Part shown: positions 1 to 10,126 of the stretch, one piece after another
Layout of the letters: each line of letters begins with the position of its first letter
Numbering within the stretch: the first letter of the stretch is position 1
Assembly (NCBI GenBank): GCA_947623455.1
Contig: OX392543.1
Coordinates: 18,536,757 to 18,600,756 of the forward strand
Reading direction: 5' to 3'
Source of the DNA: Mimachlamys varia
Taxonomy: Eukaryota; Mollusca; Bivalvia; Pectinida; Pectinidae
Length of the DNA: 64,000 nt
The notes under the pieces: model-generated
Database searches by the model: none
What the model saw: the letters and a program-made list of their open reading frames with translations, nothing else
What the model was told of the DNA's origin: nothing
Position numbers and translations under genes: made by a program

Positions 1-61
1 TTTTATTTTCTTGTTCATTTTCTGATCGATTGCAAGTTCGGATTAAAACAAATTATTATTC

Positions 62-67
62 TTTATT
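62..67 (-). terminator. Polyadenylation signal AATAAA of the EGF-like peptide gene
   Basis: Plus-strand TTTATT reads AATAAA on the minus strand, about 125 nt downstream of the stop codon at 191. The placement is plausible for a short 3' UTR. Confidence 0.45.
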
Positions 68-190
68 AAATGAGGCTTTGTTGTTATTGTTAACATAGAA
101 ATAAGATGGAGTGTATATTACTTCCATCGTTACAAAGTGACATATTTATGCATCGACACACGAACGTTTACTTTTTTATATAACATAATT

Positions 191-1598
191 CTAATCAGTA
201 ACATGCTCACCAGTAGCGGCCGTAAACAATGTACACAGACTCCCAGCAGTATCCGGTTTGCATGTGCATTTCACTTGGTCGGTTCCGTACAATTCGCACA
301 CAGCTTGTCCATTGTCACACCATCCGCACGGGTGGGTACCGTCATATTCAGTGGATAACACTGGAAGATAAACAAGAGATCCCAGCAGGATATTGGCGCC
401 CACCATTGATGATCTTCATTTGGTATTTAAAAAGTTTGATATTCTCCCTTCTTTTTCCATATTCTTTTTCCGAACTGACCGAAAATGCGACAATGCACAA
501 TAAAGAACCAATGGGAACCTTCAAATGAAATTTTAAATGATCCATCTAGTTATAGTGAAAACAAACTACTCCTTTCGAAATCCCTGATGAATGGCTACAG
601 GTCAAATATTTAAAGCCGCCTTAAAACAAATCAAGAGAATACCAAAGCGTCAACAAAACCATAATCCGAACTCAAAATCGATTAAACAGGGGCAAAATAG
701 GATCAAAGGAAATATTTATATGGAGACTCTCGAAAAGCACAAGAGAATAAGACAAGGTGTTCCGGAAGAGTAAGCGTCGACAATGCAAAACTAGATATAA
801 TAATTATGCAATTTTATAACCGTCCATCCATTATTTTTCAAGAGATAACGGTAACAATCTATTATTCTCACAATACAATATGGCTGCATTCGGTTATATT
901 GTTTTCCTGGTCAACCTAAAATTCGGACAATGCATAACTAATGACTTGGCGGAGCTTTCAAATCAAATTTGAAAATGTTCAAGCCAGTACTTGTCGAGAA
1001 ATAACGATAACAATCTATTACTGTCAAAATCCAAGAAGATATCTGCCTGTAGGCCATATTGTTTCTCAGAGTCGCCCAGAAGTGGGAGAATGCGTAAAAA
1101 TAGATCATCGGAAACTTCATATTCAATTAATTCAGTCAAGAAATAACTCTCAAAAAACAAGATGGCCGCCTGTCAGCCATATTGATTTTCTGATCAGTCC
1201 GACAGTTGGACAATGCGTAACTAGAGATCAAGGGGAGGAAATTTGACTAAATGATGGTAATAAAAATTGTTTTATGACGGTCGGACGACGGATGGAACAT
1301 AGACCACTGGCGCAGGGTGATTTAAACAGTCCATCATCTGATGGTGCATTGTGGAATAAGCATGTATGAAACGAAATCTGTAAATGATAATATGTTGACG
1401 CTTCAAATTTTAACGTATTGTTTTTAATTTATTGATTTTCAATACAGTTAATCATGCAGATATAACAACAAACAAAGCTTTATTCCTAAATTTATAAAGG
1501 ATATTAGAGACGTTTTTTTAAGAAATACAAATTGACTTACCTCCAGGAATTAAAATCTGTGCTACCATTAGCAAAATAAAAGTCTTCATAACGGGCAT
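191..1598 (-). CDS. Small secreted EGF-like six-cysteine peptide (2 exons)
   Basis: The exons are 1541-1598 (start codon at 1598; 19 codons plus 1 nt; donor GTAAGT) and 191-360 (acceptor TTCCAG; stop TAG at 191-193). Phases match and give 75 aa. Residues 1 to about 22 form a signal peptide (Met, Lys, then a Leu/Ile/Val-rich core); Met4 is a possible alternative start. The mature part has six cysteines at 31, 34, 41, 51, 53 and 62. The DNGQAVC and KCTCKPDTAGSLC segments have EGF-like spacing (C-x-C-x8-C at the end). The protein is therefore probably exported as one small disulfide-rich domain. No orthologue is recognised and the function is unknown; a growth-factor-like, matrix or defence peptide is possible. 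A TATA-like motif lies about 95 bp upstream and AATAAA lies about 125 nt after the stop. The gene model is fairly secure; the EGF label rests on cysteine spacing. Confidence 0.72.
625..790 (+). repeat. Interspersed repeat R-A, copy in intron of EGF-like gene
   Basis: This segment begins near AGAGAATACCAAAGCGTCAA and ends near AGAGTAAGCGTCG. Its characteristic blocks (TCAACAAAACCATAATCCGA, ATGGAGACYCTNGWAAA, GGTGTTCCGGAAGAGTAAGC) recur at about 13600, 16480, 16966, 40276 and 48822 on plus and at 6945, 53262 and 54810 on minus. There is no coding capacity. The family type is unknown. Confidence 0.7.
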
Positions 1599-1690
1599 TG
1601 CCAGTACACAATCTAGGATGAAAGAAATTAGCCAGTATTTATCAACATTTAAATGACGCATACCAAAACATATAAATGTATGTATGAGAC

Positions 1691-1698
1691 TTTATAAG
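1691..1698 (-). promoter_or_regulatory. TATA-like box of the EGF-like peptide gene
   Basis: On the minus strand this reads CTTATAAA, about 95 bp before the start codon. That distance would suit a 5' UTR of about 65 nt. It is a motif match only. Confidence 0.35.
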
Positions 1699-3055
1699 GC
1701 GTTGGCAATGCAGATATAAAACAAAAAGTTGTTTTTCATATTCAAAAACAATGACGATGATCATAATGATGAGCTGATAAAAATCAAACTGTGAAATAAA
1801 TTAGAAATAAATTTCAACATGAGCGTGGGATATTCCGGGTTTGTCCAAATATTTCGCATGTGTTCCGTGCAGTGTTTAGATCCTAACCGCCTTACGAAAC
1901 AGACATTATATAGTGTAATACATACAATGTATAGGCATATTATGCAAAAGAAATGAAATATGTTGCTATTTGTAAAAGCGTCAACTTACTTGTCAATACT
2001 ACAAACTCGGTCGATAATACAATCTTTCTTTACGTGTCCCCTGGAATTAGATAATCTGTATTTTTGATTATCCTAAAAAGTTTATATTTGCCGTCTTCAA
2101 AGGTTCTAAGGTGATGAAAGCTAAGATGCGATTCTTATCTAAGATGTCATAAAGGATATATACATAGTGAATAACAATCAACGATAAAAGTACAAGGCAT
2201 GATATTAAAACATTGGAATGTCATAAAAAATAGTTTGGTAAAATGTCTAAAATCAGTAACTGGAATGAGCAATCAGTAAAATAAACTAAGTTTAAACATA
2301 TCATTTCATGTGAAAATAGAGTATTTTTTAATTTAATATGAATAATATTTTATCACAAAATTGCATTTTGAGTTGGAAACCAAACACGAAATCAACACAA
2401 AAAGGATTACGAATTGGAAACGACACAAGATTCCAACAATACGTAAGGGAACACGTTCCAGTAAAGTATAAAAATAAAGATAAAAAAGGAAAAGTTATTT
2501 TAATCTATAATTAAAAAACTGAAAATCTGTTTCAATGAAGAAAATGTAAAAAAAAAAGAAGTTCTTGACGTGTAGTTTTGTTTTAAGTATATTTTTTTGA
2601 TCTGTAAGACATTCCTTTTTATGATGACAATGTATTGGAATGGCTTAAAATAAAAACAATAACTAGGAAAAAAAACATTAAAGGGAATATTTAACAAACA
2701 AATTAGTGTAAAAAATGCCTATTTTGTGTCCTGTTCTATCCAGAGTATCATCGTTTATGCTCGAAAGTGTTCCAATGTATGCCTGTTCATTTTACATCTG
2801 TTTTCAAAAACTAACATGATAGTATTTTGATTATTTACAAACTGACAAACAGCGTATTATAATTGTGTTCATCCAAAACAAAAACTTTCAAACGTTTGCC
2901 TTAGTTTTTCCGATTGTAATATTTTACAATTTAAAGTTTGATTCGGTTATATCAGGGCCCAGACACTCATACACACTCAAATAATACCATTCGTTGAGAT
3001 ATAAAAGATTTTTGTCTTAATTAGTCGCCAAGAGAAATAAAAAATTGCTGATTAG

Positions 3056-3165
3056 ATGTTATATCGGTTTAAAACGTCGGTTGTAGTTGATAACGCATTC
3101 GTCTTTTATCAATACGGCCAGGATTTGATTTCCCAAGGACGTAAAAAGGTACGGATTCACCATTC
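3056..3165 (+). repeat. Degenerate tRNA-derived SINE head
   Basis: A GTTGATAACGCATTCGTCTT stretch followed about 20 bp later by GGATTTGATTTCCC resembles a decayed A-box/B-box pair (the B-box consensus is GGTTCGANTCC). It is too diverged to be a functional tRNA gene. Confidence 0.35.
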
Positions 3166-3421
3166 CGACCGAGGGAATTTTCTCCAGATAATTCGGGTCG
3201 CTTCCACAATAAGATACTCAAGCGCATCACGGCCAACAAGAGTTAACATAGCTTGTTTCATACTTATTGTAAAATAAATAAACGTTATATTTAAAGTAGC
3301 TCCCGTTTGAATGACTGGTTAACATCACAACTGATAAAAGTCAGCAACTTGAAATGCTTCAATTAGTTTCATTCTGCAAAATTACTGTTGAACTGTTACT
3401 TTATAACTGTTAATTTTTGGG

Positions 3422-4183
3422 GTGTCTTTTAGAAAATTAACAAAAATTGGAAAGATATGTATAATCAAAACGTTAGCTCTTCCTATGTTTATTCACTTAT
3501 TCACTGTTCTTCCTGATCCATCAGATGCATTTCTCTATAAATTACAAAAGTTGTTTTTTGACTTCGTATGGAACGGTAAGGGCGACAAAATAAAACGAAA
3601 CACTTTGATAAACGCTTATGAAGATGGTGGACTGAAAATGCCACACGTGAAAACTTTTTGTCAAGCCCTGAAAATATCGTGGATTAAAAAAATTATTGAT
3701 CCTTTGAATTTTTCGGATTGGAAATTACTTTTGTTAGATAAACTAGAGAATTTTGGTGGTGACAAATTTTTCTTTATGTCAAAATCGGCACTACTGCTTT
3801 CAAGCAAGTGTTTCAATTCTTTTTGGAAAAATGTATTTAATATATGGAGTACGTTACAAGAAGATATCACCACAACCCCTAGAATGTTAACATTGGAAGA
3901 TATTCTATCACAGCCAATCTGGAATAATACGAGCATTAAAATAAATAACAAGTGTTTTATATATAGTTCATGGGTAATACAAGATGTATTCTATGTAAAC
4001 GATTTATTAGATGAATCAGGATGTTTTCTTAGCGCTGACGCATTTCAAGCCAATTTTAATTTTGAGGTTCAATATATTAAATATTATAGTGTTATACATG
4101 CTATTCCAAAAAGTTGGAAACGTATTATAAGGTTAAATGATAGAAAGTTAACAAATATAAAAACAAATACATTGATTTTTTAA
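3422..4183 (+). pseudogene. LINE polyprotein fragment, post-palm/thumb region
   Basis: About 250 residues of the LINE reading frame downstream of the RT catalytic palm, including NGKGDKIKRN and EDGGLKMPHVKTFCQALK. There is no proper start (the reading enters at the truncated 5' end). The frame terminates in an A-rich stretch, after which the element continues in another frame. Confidence 0.8.
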
Positions 4184-4221
4184 AGAAAAAGGAAAAAGTT
4201 ACAAAACTGTTTTATCATATT

Positions 4222-4821
4222 TTGCTTGAGAAATGTAATACTTTTCCCGACAAAGTAGTAGAAAAATGGGAAAACAAACTACAGGTAACTATACCTAAAT
4301 TACAGTTGCAATATTTCTTTGCCCTTTCCTTTTCTGTCACGGATGACGCTATATTACAATGTTTCCATTTCGACTTTATACACAGAATTATCTACACTAA
4401 TAATTTGTTGATGAAAATTAATATGTCGGAAACTGAATTATGTACTTTTTGCAATGAAAATAGGGAAACTTTAGAACATCTCTTTTGGGATTGTACACAT
4501 GTGAAAAATATTTGGCTATATTTTCGAAATGTCTTTCATGAAAAAGTTAATATTGATATACCATGGACACCAATCTCTTTCCTCTTTGGTTTACAAGAGA
4601 GAATGTTAAATGGAGGCATTGACCTAATATGTTTATTAGTAAAACAATATATTTATAAATGCAAGTGTACTTATAAAGTTCCATCATGCGCTGGAGCTTT
4701 GGCAAGAATACAATATTATAAAAACATAGAATATCAATGTCTTTATATGTACACCCCTCGACAAGCAACTCAAATTAATTTGAAATGGACGAATATTTCA
4801 AGAGCACTGGACCTGAATTAA
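4222..4821 (+). pseudogene. LINE polyprotein C-terminus with zinc-knuckle
   Basis: This continues the same element after a frameshift. The motif CTFCNENRETLEHLFWDC (C-x2-C-x8-H-x4-C) is the zinc-binding region found near the C-terminus of many LINE polyproteins. The stop at 4821 is followed by about 150 bp of 3' UTR and poly(A). Confidence 0.8.
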
Positions 4822-4993
4822 TTTAATTTTATTATTTGTTTATAATACAATATTTCTCAACAGTGAAGGTAAATGTTAATCTATGCAAGATGTATATCTG
4901 TAGAAATTATATTTTGTCGAATATATCATAAACACATGTTGTTAAAAGTTATGTGATCGGAAAAAATGAAAAATAAAAAAAAAAAAAAAAAAA

Positions 4994-6370
4994 TTTGGGT
5001 GTGTAAAATGTCCTCACGCACTTTTCTGAATTTAATCTATTTATGAAGGTTTAATTTAGCAGATCACAACAAAATTGCAAAACTTAATTTATATCGGCAC
5101 GATGTTAACATTTTCACGAGGTATTGATTATCGCGAAATATGATACATTTCCGAATTCAGTGAAATTAAACCCCTTGCGAATATTTGGAAATAAACAGTA
5201 TTGCAATACCTTTATCAGATACATTCACAGTAACATAACACGCTTGGTATAGATCAATATCATACATGTGTATGCAATACATTACCTGTTCACTGAAATA
5301 CCTGCGGTATCCTTACTAGAGGACGTGAAAAGCCACCACTTCTGTTGAGTTTCGCCTTTTCATATGTATATGCTACACAAGTCATGCGCAGATATATTTC
5401 AATTTTAAGAAGAGTAATAACGTTAATGAATAGGTCGATGCACGTTATGAACCAAGTCGTGTGAAGGTTAATATTTTCTGTCATTGTGATGCAAAATCAG
5501 ATAAATTTTATCAATGTTTATCAAAGATCAATAATCTAATAAATATATTTTAATAGGCAGGCACAGGAGAAGCATTGTACAACAACTAATTGTTTGTATC
5601 ATGACGTATAGCGCAATACATAAATGAATAAACAAATAAATAATTGTCTCGTAAGGGCTTTGGACGCTTTATGTCGATTTTTACATCGATATTTTTAATA
5701 GCATTACGGGTTCTCCTTTTTGACCGAGAATAAACTCCGGTCTGACACATGACACAAGACAACAAACTGTTGACATAATCATTATCTGTTTATTTTTTTT
5801 CATTAAAAATTCATCTATATAATAAAACAAAAACTGCGTGAATTATTCGGAAGAAAGCAACACATAATGTGCATCTTGTACCACTGCTTTCCAGCACATG
5901 ATCAGTGTTAAACAACACTGGAAAGGTGATTTATATGCAATCCTTGTGCCTATAGTGTGTGTGGATTAATCGGACAAATCCACACACACTGACAATATTG
6001 AAACAAAAATAAAATCAGATAAAATTTATTTGACCGATTTATGATACTGTTATTGCTTTGAAAATAAGGTTGATATGATTCCAAATACTATTATCAAATC
6101 TTGTTTCAATTTTGTTATTATTTCCAAATACTTGTCAACTTTCAGTGATATTTCATGCATTTGATTAAAGCACATGATCTGTCTTTTAGGCCAAAGCTTC
6201 CCATATAAATTCACGTTTCCTTAAAACTGAATAAAGAAGATACCTGCAATTTCTCAAGTTTGCTTTAATTTGAACAAAGATGGCCAGGGGAAAGACTCGA
6301 ACTCAAAGGAAAATTTTAAAATCTGTCCGCGTGAAACAATATATAATGAGAACACGGAATATACGTAACC
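4994..6370. other. Intergenic AT-rich DNA with a short hairpin
   Basis: No coding exon is recognised. The only clear structure is a hairpin at about 5953-5990 with arms AGTGTGTGTGGATT / AATCCACACACACT. Confidence 0.5.
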
Positions 6371-6379
6371 ATTTCTAGT

Positions 6380-6930
6380 CATGGAGCATGCTTTTAGAGG
6401 TAAACAGCGAAGTCTGTGATGAGATTATGATTGAATTCCTGGTTGGCATGGTCGTTGGCAAGTGTGGAGAAAGGATTTTCCGGCAGGTTGTTGGAAATCC
6501 TATGGGAACGGCCTGTGTCCAACTCTTGGCTGACTTATGTTGTCTTCTTGTGAGGCTGCGCTTGTCGGGACAGGTAACAGAGAGGCCTCTCTGGACCTGT
6601 GGTTTCGTTTTTGGGTGTGTCGATGTGTTTTCTATTGGTGGCAGGACGTTTGCTAATCTAGTCAATCGTGTATGCCCTTCTGGACTTCTGGATTTTTCTG
6701 CATCGGAATCTTGCCTAGCGTTTTACGTATACTATGACAAACATGGGAAGATTGCTGCTGACCTGTACGATGGGCCTGGGCATTTCAATTCTTCGGTCGT
6801 GAACTTTCCGTTTCTCGTTTCCGGTCCATTGTTGGGGGGCCTGTCCTGAGTGTCGAGATTTTCTCGATGGATTTCGGCTGCTGTCGAAGATATGATGTTC
6901 CCTTGGATGTGACCGAGATTGCATTGGCTG
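6380..6930 (+). pseudogene. Decayed reverse-transcriptase fragment (GIPMGT-type retroelement)
   Basis: The frame 6388-6849 reads IFRQVVGNPMGTACVQLLAD and, near its end, DFNSSVVNFPF-like sequence (FNSSVVNFPFLVSG). These resemble a retroelement RT family with a conserved QxVGIPMGTNCAPLLADL block and a downstream FNFPIVNFPF block; the family may be Penelope-like, which I cannot confirm. The catalytic YIDD motif should lie between them, but here it reads CVDV, so both metal-binding aspartates are not retained. Palm motif A upstream is absent. Homology seems to continue past the stop (DFLDGF-like, about 6860-6890). It is an inactive remnant that happens to remain open for about 150 codons. Confidence 0.6.
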
Positions 6931-6944
6931 TTATCGTCGATAAA

Positions 6945-7065
6945 GCAAAGGACGCCTACTTCTCCCGACCACCTGGTCTTATTCTCGTTAACTTGTTCAT
7001 GGATCTCAGTGTAAATCTTTCTATTTAAGTTCTGGTTATGGTTTTGTTGACGTTTCGAAATACTC
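6945..7065 (-). repeat. Interspersed repeat R-A, minus-strand copy
   Basis: This contains the reverse complements of the family blocks (GACGCCTACTTCTCCCGACC, CACCTGGTCTTATTCTCGTT, GGTTTTGTTGACGTTTCG). It directly abuts the decayed RT fragment. Confidence 0.6.
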
Positions 7066-7913
7066 TGATATATATATATATATATCTTTCATTTTTGTTG
7101 CTTATCATGATACAAAAAGTTCTGGTTATCCCATATTTAGCAAACAGTTCAAACAGTAGAGGTGACTGTACGTACGGTTGTATTTGTTTTTTATACATTT
7201 AAGTTCACGACAAAGTCAATAACACCGGATAAGATATATACATGTGTATAAATATATTTATGATACAAAATATTTGCTGTGTCAGGAAATAATACAGGTT
7301 ACTGAGCAGTATGATTCATTTCATAGGATAGTTATTTTATTCAACCTGAATTTTTTAAGCATTACACAATGACATGTTGTTATATTTTACAATCTGGTTA
7401 AATAATAAAGTATCGTTCAACATATTATGGGTATTTATAAAGGAATCTCATTGCCGGAAAAAAAAACATTAAAAAGAAGTTTGAATCGATGTCATGTTGC
7501 CTTCTCTTTAATACATATATCACTTTTTTGCTTTCTAAAGGATTTGATATAACAGTACGCATTTTTTGCATCTACCTTACGTATACAGCTATCGATTAAA
7601 TTAATGATATTCGCTTTTTATTTATAACTTTCGGTTAGTAAACAAAACAAATATATGGTACCGCCAACAATTTTGGTAAATGCTCATGGATACTCTATTC
7701 CAACAAGACAATATTTTAGGTAACAATATGTTTAGCTTGATTGATAGACTCACAGTCCATGATTGTAGTTGAACTTTATCATGGCAATATATTGTATACG
7801 AAAGACTAGATTAAAGTTGTCTCAAAGTGTAAAACTATCTAAAACTATGTATAATTTTATAACGCAATAACACATTTAGTAGATTTTGCAGAAAATAAAA
7901 AAGTGAACAGTGC
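7066..7913. other. Intergenic AT-rich DNA
   Basis: An (AT)n run at about 7070-7087. No other feature is supported. Confidence 0.5.
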
Positions 7914-8715
7914 CCAACATATCTATACCACCTCCCCACATCATCACAAAGATATACCACCTCCCCACATCCCCATATAGATATACCATCTCCCCAAATC
8001 CCCATATAGATAAACCATCTCCCCACATCCCCACAAAGGTATACCACCTCCCCACATGGATAAACCATCTCCCCACATCCCCATAAAGGTATATCACCTC
8101 CCCACATAGATATACCATCTTCCCACATCCCCATATAGATATACCATCTCCTCAAATCTCCATATAGATACACCATCTCCCCACATCCCCACAAAGGTAT
8201 ACCACCTCCCCACATAGATATACCATCTCCCCACATCCCCACAACGTTATACCACCTCCCCATATCCCCATATAGATACACCATCTCCCCACATCCCCAC
8301 AAAGGTATACCACCTCCCCACATAGATATACCATCTCCCCATATACCATCAAAGATATACCATCTCCTCACATCCCCACAAAGATATACCATCTCCCCAT
8401 ATAGATAAACCATCTCCACATATACCAACAAAGATATACCATCTCCTCACATCCCCACAAAGATATACCATCTCCTCACATCCCCACAAAGATAGACCAC
8501 CTCTCCACATCCCCACATAGATAAACCAACTCCCCACATACATGTACCAACAAAAATATACCACATAGATATACCAACTCCCCACATCCCCACAAAGATA
8601 TACCACCTCTCCATATCCCCACAAAAACATACCCCCCCCCCCCAACTTCCCCACAAAGATATATCACTTCCTCACATGCCAACAAAGATATACCACCTCC
8701 CCACATCCCTACAGA
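7914..8715. repeat. C-rich minisatellite (about 30-bp degenerate unit)
   Basis: About 800 bp of imperfect tandem copies built from CCCCACATCCCCA and AAGATATACCATCTC blocks, with unit-length variation. There is strong strand asymmetry: C-rich on plus, G-rich on minus with repeated GGGGATGTGGGGAGGTGG. The long minus-strand reading frames here are by-products of the repeat. Confidence 0.9.
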
Positions 8716-9200
8716 GAGTTATAACTTTGATTGAGGACAACCGAAATATTATCCTATATTGTTATTATGAAAGAAATCTGCCAAGATGTTCTCCAAATAT
8801 CTTGTACACATAGTTTTATTTTTAAAATGTTATTCTGAAGAGTGATCTTTCACCTTTCACCTTGACCGTTGACCAGCAATTGTTTTGCATGCGTAGAACT
8901 TGAAAGTGTGATGTTATTGTGTGAATATGAACTAAGTCTGTCAAGGTCTTTTTGAGATATCTTGTATATCAATCCAACCATTTTATGATTTAACCTCAAA
9001 CTAATTGCAAAATAATATTTTTTCGGTTTTTGATTGGTCACTTACAACAGGAAAAGGCTAAGAAAATCAAAATTGTTTTAAATGCTTTTTTAACAATCTG
9101 CCATATCCAAATTAGCACATTTACCATCACACTTGAGGCCTAATATTTATGTGTTGTAAAGCATTAAATGATATGCTAATTCCACTACCTTGACAAACTA
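8716..9200. other. Intergenic DNA
   Basis: I see no gene or recognisable repeat in this stretch. Confidence 0.4.
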
Positions 9201-9214
9201 ATGTGTGTTACGTC

Positions 9215-9525
9215 ATCTTTAAGGATAGAAAGTTGTCTACTCTACTGATGGAGTATTTAGTCCCCGAGGCTCATATAAGTAGTGACATGGTACATTATTT
9301 ACACATTTTCGTAGTACACGATTTAAAATCATACAGAATCTTTTTTTCTAAATTCGCATATGAAAGGGGTTTAACGCACCTAACCCTTCTGCTTCTACAT
9401 TAGTTTAGAAAATATCGATGACTCGTGAGAGAACAAAACAGCAGTATCATGCAGTTTAATTATTTTTCCACATACTGTGTCTATTACAAATTTTTTAAAG
9501 GTGCAGCATGTTTGTGTGTTATGGT
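9215..9525 (+). repeat. Interspersed repeat R-B, first of two tandem copies
   Basis: Shared blocks with the next copy and with 48070-48340 are GTAGTACACGATTTAAAATC, AAAGGGGTTTAACGCACC, ACAAAACAGCAGTATCATGC and AAAGGTGCAGCATG. This is a noncoding dispersed family. Confidence 0.7.
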
Positions 9526-9539
9526 GTGTTAGACTCTGC

Positions 9540-9890
9540 TAGTGGATTATTTTGTCCCCAACCTTTGCTTGAGCCTCCATAGCCACATTTATCTCATTTG
9601 AATAGTGGCATGGTAGAAAATATACAGGTTTTCACAGTACACGATTTGAAATTATACAGTACTTTTTTGATTCTTTTTTTTAATTCATAAAATAAAGGGG
9701 TTTTACGCACCTTACCCTTTTACTTCTACATTAGTTTAGAAAATTTCAATTCCCATCTTTTGGCCACTTTCATCACTGACGAGTCCTGAAAGAACGAATC
9801 AGTCGTATGATGCAGTTAAATTATTATTTCCGACATACTAAGTCTTTTACTAAATTTTAAATGTGCAGCATGTCTGTGTGTTATGTCACC
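9540..9890 (+). repeat. Interspersed repeat R-B, second tandem copy
   Basis: This has the same order of blocks as the preceding copy (CACAGTACACGATTTGAAAT, GGGGTTTTACGCACC, GACGAGTCCTGAAAGAACGA, GTGCAGCATGTCTGTGTG). It ends about 235 bp before the C1q gene start codon, so the tandem pair forms its distal upstream region. Confidence 0.7.
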
Positions 9891-10126
9891 TTTTCAATTG
9901 TTTCGTCCGTACTTTCTTTCTCTAGTTATTGGATTGATTATAAATCGACAGTCGAATGTTTAAATAATTTTCTCAGTTTCCTATATGTAGTAACTGTTTA
10001 TCAATTGTCTGTTTCCAGCTGTTCATTTACACGGCCTCATGGCACGATAAGAATAATCATTGCTTGTTTTAAAGCATATAGCGTCTTCTGTGTCGAAGTA
10101 TTGTGCTTTTTGTTATAACATTCAAG

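Larger units (their letters stand above)
1600..3417. other. Intergenic AT-rich DNA
   Basis: No coding exon is recognised. The segment holds the presumed promoter of the EGF-like gene near 1600-1700 and a weak tRNA-like remnant near 3056-3165. Confidence 0.5.
3418..4993 (+). mobile_element. 5'-truncated LINE (L1/Tx1-like non-LTR retrotransposon), dead copy
   Basis: Two open segments, 3422-4183 and 4222-4821, are in different frames and together read as the C-terminal part of a non-LTR retrotransposon polyprotein. The first has the region after the RT palm (SFRKLTKIGKICIIKTLALP, then FFDFVWNGKGDKIKRNTLI and EDGGLKMPH). The second has a zinc-knuckle motif C74-x2-C77-x8-H86-x4-C91 typical of LINE C-termini. 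The endonuclease and the catalytic RT palm are missing, and a frameshift lies near 4184-4221. AATAAA at 4972 and a poly(A) run to 4993 mark the 3' end. The copy cannot transpose. L1/Tx1-like placement is from sequence feel, not a search. Confidence 0.85.

Noticed and set aside
3422..4821. A host gene with two exons
   Set aside because: The two segments are one LINE reading frame separated by a frameshift, not an intron. Poly(A) and the zinc-knuckle identify the element.
5953..5990. Hairpin with 14-bp arms as a possible RNA gene
   Set aside because: It is a short, purine/pyrimidine-alternating arm pair with no accompanying features; chance or microsatellite origin is likely.
7835..8706. Long minus-strand frames rich in Gly, Trp, Tyr and Asp (up to 198 aa)
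   Set aside because: They are produced by the C-rich minisatellite in several frames at once. There is no signal peptide, domain or splice support.
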